Shown here: piece after piece, positions 43,894-53,395 of the stretch | Layout of the letters: each line of letters opens with the position of its first letter | Numbering within the stretch: the stretch's first letter is position 1 | Assembly (NCBI RefSeq): GCF_001895025.1 | Contig: NZ_BCXI01000001.1 | Span: forward strand, 186,001 to 250,000 | DNA: 64,000 bases | Direction: 5' to 3' | From: Rhodococcus zopfii NBRC 100606 = JCM 9919 | GTDB lineage: Bacteria; Actinomycetota; Actinomycetes; Mycobacteriales; Mycobacteriaceae | Made by a program: the position numbers and the translations under genes | Notes under the pieces: generated by a model | The model's database searches: none | The model's input: only the letters and a program-made list of their open reading frames with translations | What the model was told of the DNA's origin: nothing

Positions 43894-46800
43894 ATGTCCA
43901 CGCGCCCCGCGTACGAGCATCTCGTCCAGTCCATGATCGCGGCGGTGGGGCCGACCACGTACTCCCGCGGCGAGCGTTACGCCGAGTCGGGTGCGGTTCT
44001 GGACTGCGGCTTCGACGAGGACGAGCTGATCGGTGTCGGCACGATCGCCGGCACCGAGATGTACCGGACGTTCATCCAGCTTCGGCCAGGCCCTCGCGGT
44101 CTCGAGTTCGAGTACGGCGAATGCTCGTGCCCCGTCGGAGTCGACTGCAAACACGCGGTGGCGCTTCTGCTCACGCTCGTCACACCGACAAGCGCCGCGG
44201 AACCTGCCGAACCGAACTGGGACGACCTGTTCGAGGCACACTTCGGTGGCGAGGAGGCCGACAGCGGCGTCCCCCTGGGTCTGCAGTTGGCGCTGTCACA
44301 GCCGGCGCACGTTCCGGCACCGAAGCTCACGGCCCGGGTGGTGCGTCCGGGTCGCACCGGATGGGTGTCCGGAAACATCTCGTGGTCGAACTTGGGCTAC
44401 GCCTACGACGTGAACAAGCAGCACAAGCAGCTGCTGCTCGAACTCGCCGCGCTGGCGCAGGCGTCCACGCGAAGCTACTACGTTTCCTCACAGAACACGC
44501 TCGACCTGTCGGCGGTATCGCCGCGGCTGTGGTCACTGCTCGACGATGCGCTCACCCTCGGCATCGAGTTGCGCTACGCGAAGAAGAAGCTAGGCGCGGT
44601 CCCGAAACCGGGAACCGCCGAGCTGTGCGTCGATGTGGCCGACACCGGAACTGGCCTGACCGTCACGCCCACACTGAGGGTGGGCGATCACGCCGTGCCT
44701 GCGGTCGGGTTCATCGGCGCACCGGCGCACGGGGTGATTCACCTGCCGCCGGGCGATCACTCGGAGATCGCGACTGCCGATCTCCCGTTCCGTATCGCAC
44801 GCCTGCACGGCGCCGCACCGGAAGGAATGCAGCGTCTGCTGCTCGGCGGTGCGGCGCTCACGGTGCCGGCGGGTCAGGTGCCGCGGTTCGCCACTACCTA
44901 CTATCCGAGGTTGCAGCGCACCGCGACAGTCGGCTCTGCCGACGGATCGTTCACGGCACCGACGGTGAGCGGCCCCACCCTGTTGATGCACGTCGCATTC
45001 CGGCCGGCGCACCGCACCGATCTGCACTCGCAATTCGTGTACACCGTGGGTGACGCCGAACACGCCGTCGAGTTGTACGAACAGCTCTCCGATTCCGTGC
45101 GCGACCGGGACGCGGAGGACGCGCTGCTGTCCGAGATTCGCGACCTCGTCGCACCATACGGCTTGGACAACACCGTCGATCGTCGACTGTTCTCGCGGGT
45201 CACCCTCGCCGGCCTCGATACGGCACGTCTGGCGTCCGAACTGTTGCCGCTGCTGTCCGACCGCGACGACGTGGACGTGCGGGTCGACGGCACTCCAGCC
45301 GACTATCGTGACGTGGGCGACAGTCTTCGGATCGGATTGTCCACCAAGGAAACCGGCGACTCAGACTGGTTCGACCTGAACATCACCATCGAGATCGACG
45401 GTGAGACGGTCCCGTTCCGCGAGGTGTTCACCGCGCTCAGCGACGGCGCGTCCTATCTGATGCTGCCCGACGGCGCCTATCTGTCGCTGGACAAACCGGA
45501 GTTGCAGCAGCTGCGCCGGCTCGTCGACGAGGCTCGCGCGCTGCACGAGGACGACCCGGATCGGTTGCGGCTGAGCCGGTTTCAGGCGGGCATCTGGGAG
45601 GAGCTGGCGGCACTCGGCGTCGTCGACCGGCAGGCCGCCGCCTGGAAGAAGCAGGTTCAGGGCCTGCTCGACGTGAAGGCGACCGCGAAAACACGTGCGC
45701 CGAAAGAACTTCAGGCGACGCTGCGGCCATATCAGCTGGACGGATTTCGCTGGTTGACGTTCCTGTGGACGCACAACCTCGGTGGGATCCTCGCCGACGA
45801 CATGGGCCTCGGCAAGACCCTGCAGTCACTCGCGTTGATCTGTCACGCCCGCGCCAAGCGTCCCGCCGACCCACCGGTGCTCATCGTCGCACCCACCTCG
45901 GTGGTGCCGAACTGGGCGGCCGAGGCGCGGCGCTTCGTCCCGGACCTGAACGTCGTCGCGATCACCGAGACGTCCGGCAAACGCGGCGTGGGACTGGGCG
46001 CGCTGCTCGACGGCATCGACGTGGTCGTCACGTCCTACACGCTGCTGCGCCTGGACATCGACGACTACCTCGAACGCGGCTGGTCGATGCTGCTGCTCGA
46101 CGAGGCACAGTTCGTCAAGAACCACCGCGCCAAGGCGTATCAGTGTGTGCGACAGGTCGAGGCGCCGCTGAAGGTCGCGATCACCGGCACCCCGATGGAA
46201 AACAACCTGATGGAGCTGTGGTCGCTGCTGTCGATCACCGCGCCCGGATTGTTCCCGAACCCCACGAAGTTCCAGGACTACTACCGCAAGCCCATCGAAA
46301 GCGGCACCAGCCCCGAACTGCTCACGCAACTGCGGCAGCGGATCCGGCCGCTGATGCTGCGCCGCACCAAAGAACAGGTCGCCACCGACCTGCCCGAGAA
46401 GCAGGAACAGGTACTCGAGGTCGATCTCTCCCCCAAACACCGCACCCTCTACGACCGGCAGCTGCAACGCGAGCGGCAGAAGATCCTCGGACTCGTCGAC
46501 GACCTGGACCGCAACCGCATCACGATCCTGCGGTCGCTGACGATACTGCGGCAGATGAGTCTCGATCCGGCCCTGTGCGACGACGCGCACGCGAAGGTCG
46601 GGTCCGCGAAGATCGACGCGCTGCTCGAGCAGCTCGACGACGTGATCGCCGGCGGGCACCGCGCGTTGGTGTTCAGCCAGTTCACCGGGTTCCTCTCCCG
46701 GGTCCGCGACCGGCTCGACGCCGCCGGCATCGACTACCTGTATCTCGACGGCAAGACCAAGCAGCGCGGAAAGCTGCTCGGCGAGTTCAGATCCGGCACG

Positions 46801-47106
46801 GCACCGGTGTTCCTCATCAGCCTGAAATCCGGCGGGTTCGGCCTGAACCTGATCGAGGCCGACTACTGTTTCCTGCTCGACCCGTGGTGGAATCCCGCAG
46901 CCGAGGCGCAGGCGATCGATCGCACCCACCGGATCGGGCAGACCCGCAACGTCATGGTGTACCGGCTGATCGCCCGCGACACCATCGAAGCGAAAGTGCG
47001 GGCGCTGCAGCTCCGCAAGTCGGAGCTGTTCTCGTCCGTCGTCGACGGCGGCGAGATGTTCTCGGCGGCGCTGACAGCCGACGACATCCGTGCGCTGCTG
47101 GCGTGA
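43894..47106 (+). CDS. SNF2 family helicase with N-terminal SWIM zinc finger
   Basis: A 1070-residue ATPase. The SWIM finger is at about 75-90 (CSCPVGVDCKHAVALLL). A long middle region without known fold follows. From about 600 it has the SNF2 core: LRPYQLDGFRWLTFLW, Walker A DDMGLGKTL near 635, DEAQ near 735, TGTPMENNLMELWSLL, then FSQFTGFLSRVRDRL, LKSGGFGLNL and AIDRTHRIGQTRNV. It probably moves on double-stranded DNA. Bacterial SWIM-SNF2 proteins are often housekeeping remodelers, including one recycling RNA polymerase; some occur in defence islands. No methylase or nuclease partner is visible here, so a defence role is not supported. Confidence 0.9.
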   Translation: MSTRPAYEHLVQSMIAAVGPTTYSRGERYAESGAVLDCGFDEDELIGVGTIAGTEMYRTFIQLRPGPRGLEFEYGECSCPVGVDCKHAVALLLTLVTPTSAAEPAEPNWDDLFEAHFGGEEADSGVPLGLQLALSQPAHVPAPKLTARVVRPGRTGWVSGNISWSNLGYAYDVNKQHKQLLLELAALAQASTRSYYVSSQNTLDLSAVSPRLWSLLDDALTLGIELRYAKKKLGAVPKPGTAELCVDVADTGTGLTVTPTLRVGDHAVPAVGFIGAPAHGVIHLPPGDHSEIATADLPFRIARLHGAAPEGMQRLLLGGAALTVPAGQVPRFATTYYPRLQRTATVGSADGSFTAPTVSGPTLLMHVAFRPAHRTDLHSQFVYTVGDAEHAVELYEQLSDSVRDRDAEDALLSEIRDLVAPYGLDNTVDRRLFSRVTLAGLDTARLASELLPLLSDRDDVDVRVDGTPADYRDVGDSLRIGLSTKETGDSDWFDLNITIEIDGETVPFREVFTALSDGASYLMLPDGAYLSLDKPELQQLRRLVDEARALHEDDPDRLRLSRFQAGIWEELAALGVVDRQAAAWKKQVQGLLDVKATAKTRAPKELQATLRPYQLDGFRWLTFLWTHNLGGILADDMGLGKTLQSLALICHARAKRPADPPVLIVAPTSVVPNWAAEARRFVPDLNVVAITETSGKRGVGLGALLDGIDVVVTSYTLLRLDIDDYLERGWSMLLLDEAQFVKNHRAKAYQCVRQVEAPLKVAITGTPMENNLMELWSLLSITAPGLFPNPTKFQDYYRKPIESGTSPELLTQLRQRIRPLMLRRTKEQVATDLPEKQEQVLEVDLSPKHRTLYDRQLQRERQKILGLVDDLDRNRITILRSLTILRQMSLDPALCDDAHAKVGSAKIDALLEQLDDVIAGGHRALVFSQFTGFLSRVRDRLDAAGIDYLYLDGKTKQRGKLLGEFRSGTAPVFLISLKSGGFGLNLIEADYCFLLDPWWNPAAEAQAIDRTHRIGQTRNVMVYRLIARDTIEAKVRALQLRKSELFSSVVDGGEMFSAALTADDIRALLA

Positions 47107-47110
47107 CCCT

Positions 47111-47152
47111 CGTGCGTGGTTCCGGTAGTCAGCGCTACCGGAACCACGCACG
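47111..47152. terminator. Bidirectional hairpin between the SNF2 and mshC genes
   Basis: An 18-bp perfect stem (starting CGTGCGTGGTTCCGG) and a 6-base loop, between two convergent stops 52 bases apart. Confidence 0.8.
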
Positions 47153-47158
47153 GGCGGG

Positions 47159-48400
47159 TCAGCGCAGCGGGACGCCGAGCAGTGCGTCGACGGCGTCGGC
47201 GAACAGACCCGGCGCCGACTCGTCGTCCCCACCGCGTTCGACCGCGAACTTCGCCCAGGCGTCCAGGGCGTCGAGGGCCTTCGGGGTGTCGAGGTCGTCG
47301 GCGAGGTGCTGACGCAGCCGGGCGATCGTGTCGGCGACCGGAGACGCCGACTCCAGCGCCGCGGCCTCACGCCACAGCGTCAGTCGCGCCTCGGCGGCGG
47401 CCAACACATCGGACGTCCACGGCCGGTCGGCGCGGTAGTGCCCGGACAGCAGACCGAGACGGATCGCGGACGGATCGACGCCCTCGCCGCGCAGCTTGGA
47501 GACGAACACCAGATTGCCGCGCGACTTCGACATCTTCTCGCCGTCGAGGCCGATCATGCCGGCGTGCACGTAGTGCCGTGCGAAGCGTCGGTCGCCGGTG
47601 ACCGATTCGGCGTGCGCAGCGGAGAACTCGTGGTGCGGGAAGATCAGGTCGCTGCCCCCGCCCTGCACGTCGAACCCGGAGCCGATGCGGTTGAGGGCGA
47701 TCGCGGCGCATTCGATGTGCCAGCCGGGCCGGCCGTCGCCGAACGGGGACGGCCACGCCGGCTCGCCCGGTCGCTGGGCGCGCCACAGCAGCGCGTCGAG
47801 CGGGTTGCGCTTGCCGGGCCGGTCCGGGTCGCCGCCGCGTTCGGCGAAGAACCGCATCATCGTCTCGTGGTCGTAGCCGGACTCGTAGCCGAACTGTTCG
47901 GTGGCGTCGACCCGGAAGTACACGTCGGGATACTGCTCGTCGTCGACGACGTAGGCGGCACCGGACGCGACGAGCTTCTCGACGAGTTCGACGACCTCGT
48001 TCACCGATTCGACGGCACCGATGTAGTCGCGGGGCGGCAGCACCCGCAGCGCTTCCATGTCCTCACGGAACAGGGCGGTCTCGCGCATGCCGAGGACCAC
48101 CCAGTCCTCGCCGTCCCGGTTCGCGCGTTCGAACAGCGGATCGTCCACGTCGGTCACATTCTGCACGTAGTGCACGTTGTGGCCGGCGTCGCGCCAGAGC
48201 CGGTTGACGAGGTCGAACGCGAGGTAGGTGGCGGCGTGCCCGAGATGCGTGGCGTCGTACGGGGTGATGCCGCAGACGTACATGGTGGCCGTGGTACCCG
48301 GGGTGACGGGACGAACCGCCCGGTCGGCGGTGTCGTACAACCGCAGCGGAGGTCCCTGACCGGGGACGGACGGGAGCGCGATATCGGACCAAGACTGCAT
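47159..48400 (-). CDS. mshC: Cysteine:1-D-myo-inosityl-2-amino-2-deoxy-alpha-D-glucopyranoside ligase (mycothiol synthesis)
   Basis: A 413-residue class I tRNA-synthetase-like ligase that joins cysteine to glucosaminyl-inositol in mycothiol synthesis. The Zn-site Cys is in [20 protein letters not shown], which also has the HIGH-like [16 protein letters not shown] and [13 protein letters not shown] give the other Zn ligands. The KMSKS loop is [11 protein letters not shown]. At about 413 residues it is shorter than CysS and lacks its tRNA-binding C terminus, as expected for MshC. It is last in a same-strand run with SCO1664-, DUF3090- and phosphatase-type genes. Confidence 0.95.
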   Translation of the reverse strand: MQSWSDIALPSVPGQGPPLRLYDTADRAVRPVTPGTTATMYVCGITPYDATHLGHAATYLAFDLVNRLWRDAGHNVHYVQNVTDVDDPLFERANRDGEDWVVLGMRETALFREDMEALRVLPPRDYIGAVESVNEVVELVEKLVASGAAYVVDDEQYPDVYFRVDATEQFGYESGYDHETMMRFFAERGGDPDRPGKRNPLDALLWRAQRPGEPAWPSPFGDGRPGWHIECAAIALNRIGSGFDVQGGGSDLIFPHHEFSAAHAESVTGDRRFARHYVHAGMIGLDGEKMSKSRGNLVFVSKLRGEGVDPSAIRLGLLSGHYRADRPWTSDVLAAAEARLTLWREAAALESASPVADTIARLRQHLADDLDTPKALDALDAWAKFAVERGGDDESAPGLFADAVDALLGVPLR

Positions 48401-48453
48401 GGCACGAGCCTAATGGAGACCGACGTGTGACCTGGATCGAGGCCGGTCGTCGA

Positions 48454-49260
48454 TCAGAACGCGGGCCACGGGATGCGGCGGTCCCCGAGCGGTTTCGGCA
48501 TCACGGGCCGCGCGAGCAGGGCGGTGATACGGGCGCGCAGCGCCGCGACCTCGGCGCCGGTGATGTAGGCGCGCAGTTCGTTGCCGAACTCACCGTCGAG
48601 TCGCTGGCCGAGTTTCTCGAGGTCGGTGAGCAGTTCCGGGTCGACGGTGCTGCCGGCCCAGCCCCACAGCACGGTGCGTAGCTTGTTCTCCTGGTGCAGG
48701 CAGATGCCGTGGTCGACGCCGTAGACGCCGCCGTCGAGCCCTTCCAGGGCGTGGCCGCCCTTGCGGTCGGCGTTGTTGAGGATCACGTCGAGCACGGCCA
48801 TCCGGTGCAGTCGGGGGTCGTCGGCGTGGACGAGCACGACCTCGGCGCCGTCGTAGTCGCGGGCCCGCAGGATCGGCAGCCAGCCGGTGGGGACGGCATC
48901 GGCCGGGCACAGGTCGACCAGGTCGATGCGGCCGTCCGGGGTGTCGTCGGGGTCGGGGGTGTCGATCCACTGCTGCACCATGCCGGGGCCGAACGGTCCG
49001 TCGCGCAGCACGGTTACGGGGATCACGCCCCAGCCGAGCGCCTCGCAGATCAGGTACGACGCGACCTCCCGTCCGGCGAGGGTGCCGTCGGGGAAATCCC
49101 ACAGCGGACGCTCGCCGCGGACGGGTTTGTAGACGCAGCGGACCACGACGCCGCCGAGAGTCGCGTCGCACACGAGCGTCGCGTTGCTCGCGTGCACGAC
49201 GCGGCCGACGACGGTGAGTTCACCGCGCTGCAGCACGTCGCGGACGTCCGGGGTGCTCAC
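48454..49260 (-). CDS. SCO1664 family protein, kinase-like
   Basis: A 268-residue protein of the SCO1664 family. YKPVRGERPLWDFPDG has the likely nucleotide-binding Lys. VLDVILNNADRKGGHAL holds the conserved Asn-Asp motif, and GVYGVDHGICLHQENKLRTV the DFG-like DHG. This pattern resembles PI3/PI4-kinase and HipA-like folds, so a small-molecule or protein kinase is plausible. GTG 49260 lies 4 bases after the DUF3090 stop, so the two are tightly coupled. The activity has not, to my knowledge, been shown. Confidence 0.8.
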   Translation of the reverse strand: MSTPDVRDVLQRGELTVVGRVVHASNATLVCDATLGGVVVRCVYKPVRGERPLWDFPDGTLAGREVASYLICEALGWGVIPVTVLRDGPFGPGMVQQWIDTPDPDDTPDGRIDLVDLCPADAVPTGWLPILRARDYDGAEVVLVHADDPRLHRMAVLDVILNNADRKGGHALEGLDGGVYGVDHGICLHQENKLRTVLWGWAGSTVDPELLTDLEKLGQRLDGEFGNELRAYITGAEVAALRARITALLARPVMPKPLGDRRIPWPAF

Positions 49261-49264
49261 CGGG

Positions 49265-49852
49265 TCAGGACTCCTCACCGAACCAGGATGCGGGATCGAA
49301 CCCGGGGGTGCGCAGGTAACCGTTGGTGCGGATGCACACGTGACCGCCGCCGTCGATCGGTTCACCGCACAGCGGGCAGGGGGTGCGTCCGGCGGAGACG
49401 ACCATCTCCGAGCGGGCCGCGAACTCGAGGGCCTGCTCCGGGGTGAGGAACACCCGCACCGCGTCGGGTCCTTCCTCGGTGTCGTCGAGCACCACCGACT
49501 CGTCGAGTTCGGCCTCGGTGACGGCGAGGAGTTCGACGACCACGGCACTGCTGTCGGCGTCCCAGCCCAGACCCATGGTGCCGACCCGGAACTCGGCTTC
49601 GATGGGGGTGAGCAGCGGGCTGATGTCGACGTCGGGATCCTCGGGCAGGTCGGTGCCGAACCGGCGGTGCACCTCTTCGAGGAGCAGGCCCATGCGGTCG
49701 GCGAGGATTTTGACCTGCTGCTTCTCGAGCATCACGCTCACCACGCGGGAGTCGTGCACGGCCTGCAGGTAGAACACCCGGTCGCCGGGCTCACCGACAG
49801 TGCCGGCGACGAATCTGTCCGGCGTCCGGAACACGTGTATCTCGCGGGCCAT
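49265..49852 (-). CDS. DUF3090 family protein
   Basis: A 195-residue protein. The N-terminal part (IHVFRTPDRFVAGTVGEPGD, FYLQAVHDSRVVSVMLEKQQ) and the C-terminal zinc-type motif CPLCGEPIDGGGHVCIRTNG are family-typical. Function unknown. It sits between a histidine phosphatase and the kinase-like SCO1664 protein and is nearly fused to the latter, which suggests a joint role. Confidence 0.85.
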   Translation of the reverse strand: MAREIHVFRTPDRFVAGTVGEPGDRVFYLQAVHDSRVVSVMLEKQQVKILADRMGLLLEEVHRRFGTDLPEDPDVDISPLLTPIEAEFRVGTMGLGWDADSSAVVVELLAVTEAELDESVVLDDTEEGPDAVRVFLTPEQALEFAARSEMVVSAGRTPCPLCGEPIDGGGHVCIRTNGYLRTPGFDPASWFGEES

Positions 49853-49897
49853 CGCACACCTCCTCGAGTCGAATGATTCGAAAACCGAACACTGCCA

Positions 49898-50599
49898 TTA
49901 TCCGCCGGACGCCGCCGCGGCCGGGGGGTCCGCCGCCGCGTTCACCTCCCCGCCGGGCACCGATTTCGGGGGGACGGCGAGCCCCGCCAGATCGGGGCCG
50001 GTGTCGTTGACGCGGAGCACGAACGGGCGGGTCTCGGTGTAGCGGACGACGCTGAGCGAGGCCGGTTCCGCGACGATCCGCTGGAACCCGTCGAGGTGGG
50101 TGGCGAGCGCGTCGGCGAGGACGGATTTGATGACGTCGCCGTGGCTGCACGCGATCCACACGACGTCGCGGCCGTGCTGTTCGGCGAGCCTGATGTCGTG
50201 TTCGCGGATCGCGGCGACCGCCCGGACCTGCACCTGCGCCAGTCCTTCCCCCCCGGGGAACACGGCGGCCGACGCGTGCTGCTGCACGACCTTCCACAGC
50301 GGTTCGCGCACCAGTTCGGACAGTTCCCGGCCGGTCCACTGCCCGTAGTCGACCTCGGCGAGCCGGTCGTCGACGAGCGGTGTCAGGCCACGGTCGGTGG
50401 CGAGCGGGGTGACGGTCTGCAGGCAGCGCAGCAGCGGCGAGTGCACGATCTCGGTGATCTCCAGACCGGAGAGCCGGGCAATCAGCCCCTTGGCCTGGAT
50501 GTGGCCGAGTTCGTCGAGCTCGACACCCGGGGAACGACCGGCCAGGACGTGCGACGTGTTGGCCGTCGAACGTCCGTGCCGCAGCAGGATCACCGTCAT
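49898..50599 (-). CDS. Histidine phosphatase family protein (MSMEG_4193-type)
   Basis: A 233-residue phosphoglycerate-mutase-fold protein. The catalytic phospho-His is in ILLRHGRSTANTSHVLAG. VHSPLLRCLQTV holds the second Arg, EVDYGQWTGRELSELV the acid, and VVWIACSHGDVIKSVLAD the second His. The last about 30 residues are a Pro/Ala-rich tail. The family is annotated as a phosphomutase-like group in mycobacteria, substrate unknown. It begins the phosphatase-DUF3090-SCO1664-mshC run. Confidence 0.85.
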   Translation of the reverse strand: MTVILLRHGRSTANTSHVLAGRSPGVELDELGHIQAKGLIARLSGLEITEIVHSPLLRCLQTVTPLATDRGLTPLVDDRLAEVDYGQWTGRELSELVREPLWKVVQQHASAAVFPGGEGLAQVQVRAVAAIREHDIRLAEQHGRDVVWIACSHGDVIKSVLADALATHLDGFQRIVAEPASLSVVRYTETRPFVLRVNDTGPDLAGLAVPPKSVPGGEVNAAADPPAAAASGG

Positions 50600-50654
50600 G
50601 GAATCCAGACTAGTGGGCCGCCGATGCCCGGGGCGGTCACGGCGAGGTGCGCGA

Positions 50655-51503
50655 TCACGTCGCCGAGATCACCCCGGTGGCCAGCAGGCCGAGCACGAGA
50701 ACGCCGAGCAGGATGCGGTAGCCGACGAACCAGTACATCGAGTGGTTGGCGACGAACCTGAGCAGCCAGGCGATCGCCGCGTAGCCGACCCCGAACGCGA
50801 TGACGGTGGCGACGAACAGCTGGGGACCGGACGCGTTGAGACCCTCTCCGGCCGGTTCGAAGGCGTCGGGCAGGCTGAACAGCCCCGATGCGACGACCGC
50901 GGGGATGGCGAGCAGGAACGAGTATCGGGCCGCGGCCTCACGGTTCAGGCCGAGGAACAGGCCGGCGGAGATGGTGCCGCCGGACCGGGACACACCCGGG
51001 ATCAGCGCCAGGGCCTGCGCGGTGCCCATGACCAGGCCGTCGCGCAGGGTCAGCTGTTCGATGCCGCGCTTCTTGGGTCCGTAGTACTCGGCCGCGGCGA
51101 TGACGGCGGAGAACACGATCAGCATCGTCGCGACGAGCCACAGGTTGCGGGCGACCGTGCGGACCTCGTCCTTGAGCACGAATCCGAGGATGCCGATCGG
51201 GATGGTGCCGAGCAGCACGTACCAGCCCATCTTGTAGTCGTGGTCGGCGCGCAGTTCCTTGTCGAACAGGCCGCGGAACCAGGCGACGAGGATGCGCCAG
51301 ATGTCCCGGGCGAAGAACACCAGGACGGCCGCTTCGGTGCCGAGCTGGGTGACGGCCGTGAAGGACGCGCCGGCGTCGGATCCGAAGAACACCTCGGAGA
51401 CGATGCGCAGGTGACCCGAGGAGGAGACCGGCAGGAATTCGGTCAGGCCCTGGACGATGCCGAGCACGATCGCCTGCATCCAGGTCATGGACTCGCCGAT
51501 CAT
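50655..51503 (-). CDS. uppP: Undecaprenyl-diphosphatase (bacitracin resistance type)
   Basis: A 282-residue membrane enzyme that recycles the lipid carrier of cell-wall synthesis by removing one phosphate. The two inverted active-site repeats are [20 protein letters not shown] and [20 protein letters not shown]. Eight helices are predicted. I chose ATG 51503 because GGAGG lies 7 bases upstream; the longer frame lacks family sequence. It is the first gene of the minus-strand run and is divergent from the aldo/keto-reductase-like gene. Confidence 0.95.
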   Translation of the reverse strand: MIGESMTWMQAIVLGIVQGLTEFLPVSSSGHLRIVSEVFFGSDAGASFTAVTQLGTEAAVLVFFARDIWRILVAWFRGLFDKELRADHDYKMGWYVLLGTIPIGILGFVLKDEVRTVARNLWLVATMLIVFSAVIAAAEYYGPKKRGIEQLTLRDGLVMGTAQALALIPGVSRSGGTISAGLFLGLNREAAARYSFLLAIPAVVASGLFSLPDAFEPAGEGLNASGPQLFVATVIAFGVGYAAIAWLLRFVANHSMYWFVGYRILLGVLVLGLLATGVISAT

Positions 51504-51687
51504 GCGGCGACCTCCGCTCGGATGTGACTGCTGGGGCGCGCGGTGCGATCGAATCTCACTCGGGGCACAGTACGCGGCGCGCCTGAACACTTTTCGGGCC
51601 GCCGCGGCACTAGGGTTCTGTGCCAGGGTGCGGGGTCGCCGTGGCGGCCCGGCGACCCGATCGGACGGTCACGAATCGCGGGCGGTT

Positions 51688-52626
51688 ATGGAACAGAGAA
51701 CGGTGGGAGCGAGCGGGCTGCGCGTCTCGCGGCTCGGCTTGGGCACCCTGACCTGGGGTCGCGGCACCGACGGTGACGAGGCGGCGGCGCAGTTGGCGGC
51801 GTTCGTCGACGCCGGCGGCACGCTCGTCGACACGTCCTCCGCGTACGGCGACGGGATGGCGCAGCGGATCCTCGCCGAGTTGCTCGACGATGTGGTGCCG
51901 CGCGATCAGCTCGTGCTGTCGGGCAGTTCCGGGATCGACACGTCCAAGCTCGGCGAGGGGCGCGTCGACTGCTCCCGCGGGGGGCTGCTGACCCAGCTGG
52001 ATGCGACGCTGCGTGAGCTCGGTACCGATCACCTGGACGTGTGGCAGGTCGCGACGTGGGATCCGCAGACGCCGGTGGACGAGGTCGCGGCGACGCTGGA
52101 CTATGCGGTCACCAGCGGCCGGGTGCGCTACGTGGGGGTGCGCGGCTATCTGGGCTGGCAGCTGGCGACGGCCGCGACCGCGGCGACGCGGGGTGCGCGG
52201 CTGGTAAGCACGCAGGTCGAGTACTCGCTGCTGGCGCGTGGCGTCGAGGAGGAACTGATCCCGGCCGCGACCTATCACGGGGCGGGGGTGTTCGCGGCGG
52301 TGCCGCTGGCCGGCGGGGTCCTCACCGGTAAGTATCGCGGCGGGGTGCCGGTCGATTCGCGGGGCGCCGACGAGGTGCATGCGGAGGAAGTTCGTCACTA
52401 CCTCACGGAGTCAGCGGTGCGGGTGGTCGATGCGGTCGTGACCGCCGCGGACGGGCTGGGCACGTCTCCGCTTGCGGTCGCGCTGGCGTGGGTGCGGGAC
52501 CGGCCGGGGGTGGCGTCGACGCTGGTGGGCGCGCGGGATCTGGCGCAGTTGACCGGGGTGCTGGTCGCGGAGGAGTTGGAGTTGCCCCCGGCTATCGCGG
52601 CCGCACTCGACGATGTGAGCGCCTGA
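51688..52626 (+). CDS. Aldo/keto-reductase-like protein lacking catalytic Lys and His
   Basis: A 312-residue TIM-barrel protein of the aldo/keto reductase family. It has GLRVSRLGLGTLTWG and catalytic-type Asp and Tyr in LVDTSSAYGDG. Where active enzymes have a Lys (usually xATKVG) it has LSGSSG. Where they have His (usually YQVHRWDP) it has WQVATWDP. RYVGVRGYLGWQL and SPLAVALAWVRDRPGVASTL are the normal cofactor-binding parts. NADPH binding may persist, but classical reduction is doubtful. Confidence 0.85.
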   Translation: MEQRTVGASGLRVSRLGLGTLTWGRGTDGDEAAAQLAAFVDAGGTLVDTSSAYGDGMAQRILAELLDDVVPRDQLVLSGSSGIDTSKLGEGRVDCSRGGLLTQLDATLRELGTDHLDVWQVATWDPQTPVDEVAATLDYAVTSGRVRYVGVRGYLGWQLATAATAATRGARLVSTQVEYSLLARGVEEELIPAATYHGAGVFAAVPLAGGVLTGKYRGGVPVDSRGADEVHAEEVRHYLTESAVRVVDAVVTAADGLGTSPLAVALAWVRDRPGVASTLVGARDLAQLTGVLVAEELELPPAIAAALDDVSA

Positions 52627-52673
52627 ATCCGGTGCTTCCGAGGGGAAACCCTCGCTCGCATATCCTCGGAAAG

Positions 52674-52709
52674 TTAGGTTACCCTGCTCCGTAGGTTCGG
52701 GTTGCCTAC
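52674..52709. promoter_or_regulatory. Two adjacent IdeR/DtxR-type iron boxes
   Basis: TTAGGTTACCCTGCTCCGT (52674-52692) matches the first eight bases of the consensus TTAGGTTAG. GTAGGTTCGGGTTGCCTAC (52691-52709) matches it in about 14 of 19 positions and is nearly palindromic. They lie just before the hmuO ribosome site, so iron-loaded IdeR could block transcription. Confidence 0.65.
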
Positions 52710-52723
52710 AGCAGGGAGAGCAG

Positions 52724-53395
52724 ATGACCGCCACCGAGGTTGCCGGATTCGCCGAGCGCATCAAGTCCGAAACCGCCGCGGAACACAGCGAGACCGAGAA
52801 CTCCGCGTTCGTCACCGAACTCCTCGGCGGGCAGCTCAACACCGACGGCTACGCCGCCCTGCTGGCCCAGTCCTGGTACATCTACGAGGCGCTCGAGCGG
52901 ATCGGCGCCGGATACGCCGACAACGCGATCGTCGGCCCGTTCCTCGCCGACGAACTGCTGCGCACCGCCGCGCTCGAGGCGGACCTGCAGTTCCTGCTCG
53001 GCGACGGCTGGCGCGCCACCGTCGCGCCACTGACGTCCACCGCCCGCTACGTGCAGCGTCTCGAGGAGGTCGCCGCGGCCTCCCCCGAGGCCTACCTGGC
53101 GCACCACTACCTGCGATACCTGGGGGATCTGTCCGGTGGCCAGATCATCCGCCGCATGCTCGAACGCGCCTACGGGTACGAACGTGACGGCCTGCGCTTC
53201 TACACCTTCGACGGCATCCCGAAGACGAAGCCGTTCAAGGACGCCTACCGCGCGAAGCTCGACGCCGCGCCCCTGGACAGCGCACAGCAGCAGGCCGTGA
53301 TCGACGAGGCGAACCTGGTGTTCGGTCTCAACCGCGACCTGTTCGCCGATCTCGGCGCCGATCTGGACCGCTATCGGGTGGCGACGCCGCAGTGA
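52724..53395 (+). CDS. hmuO: Biliverdin-producing heme oxygenase
   Basis: A 223-residue helical heme oxygenase that opens heme to biliverdin, CO and iron. The axial His is in ETAAEHSETENS. The distal-helix motif is YLGDLSGGQIIRRM, with Gly residues that make room for oxygen. GGGAG lies before the ATG. Downstream overlap with hmuT shows one operon: uptake and degradation of heme as an iron source, under the iron boxes upstream. Confidence 0.93.
   Translation: MTATEVAGFAERIKSETAAEHSETENSAFVTELLGGQLNTDGYAALLAQSWYIYEALERIGAGYADNAIVGPFLADELLRTAALEADLQFLLGDGWRATVAPLTSTARYVQRLEEVAAASPEAYLAHHYLRYLGDLSGGQIIRRMLERAYGYERDGLRFYTFDGIPKTKPFKDAYRAKLDAAPLDSAQQQAVIDEANLVFGLNRDLFADLGADLDRYRVATPQ

Noticed and set aside
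43894-47106. SNF2 helicase as part of a DISARM-like or other phage-defence system
   Set aside because: No methylase, phospholipase-D or DUF1998 partner is adjacent; the SWIM-SNF2 protein alone does not support it. The Lhr remnant next to it is broken.
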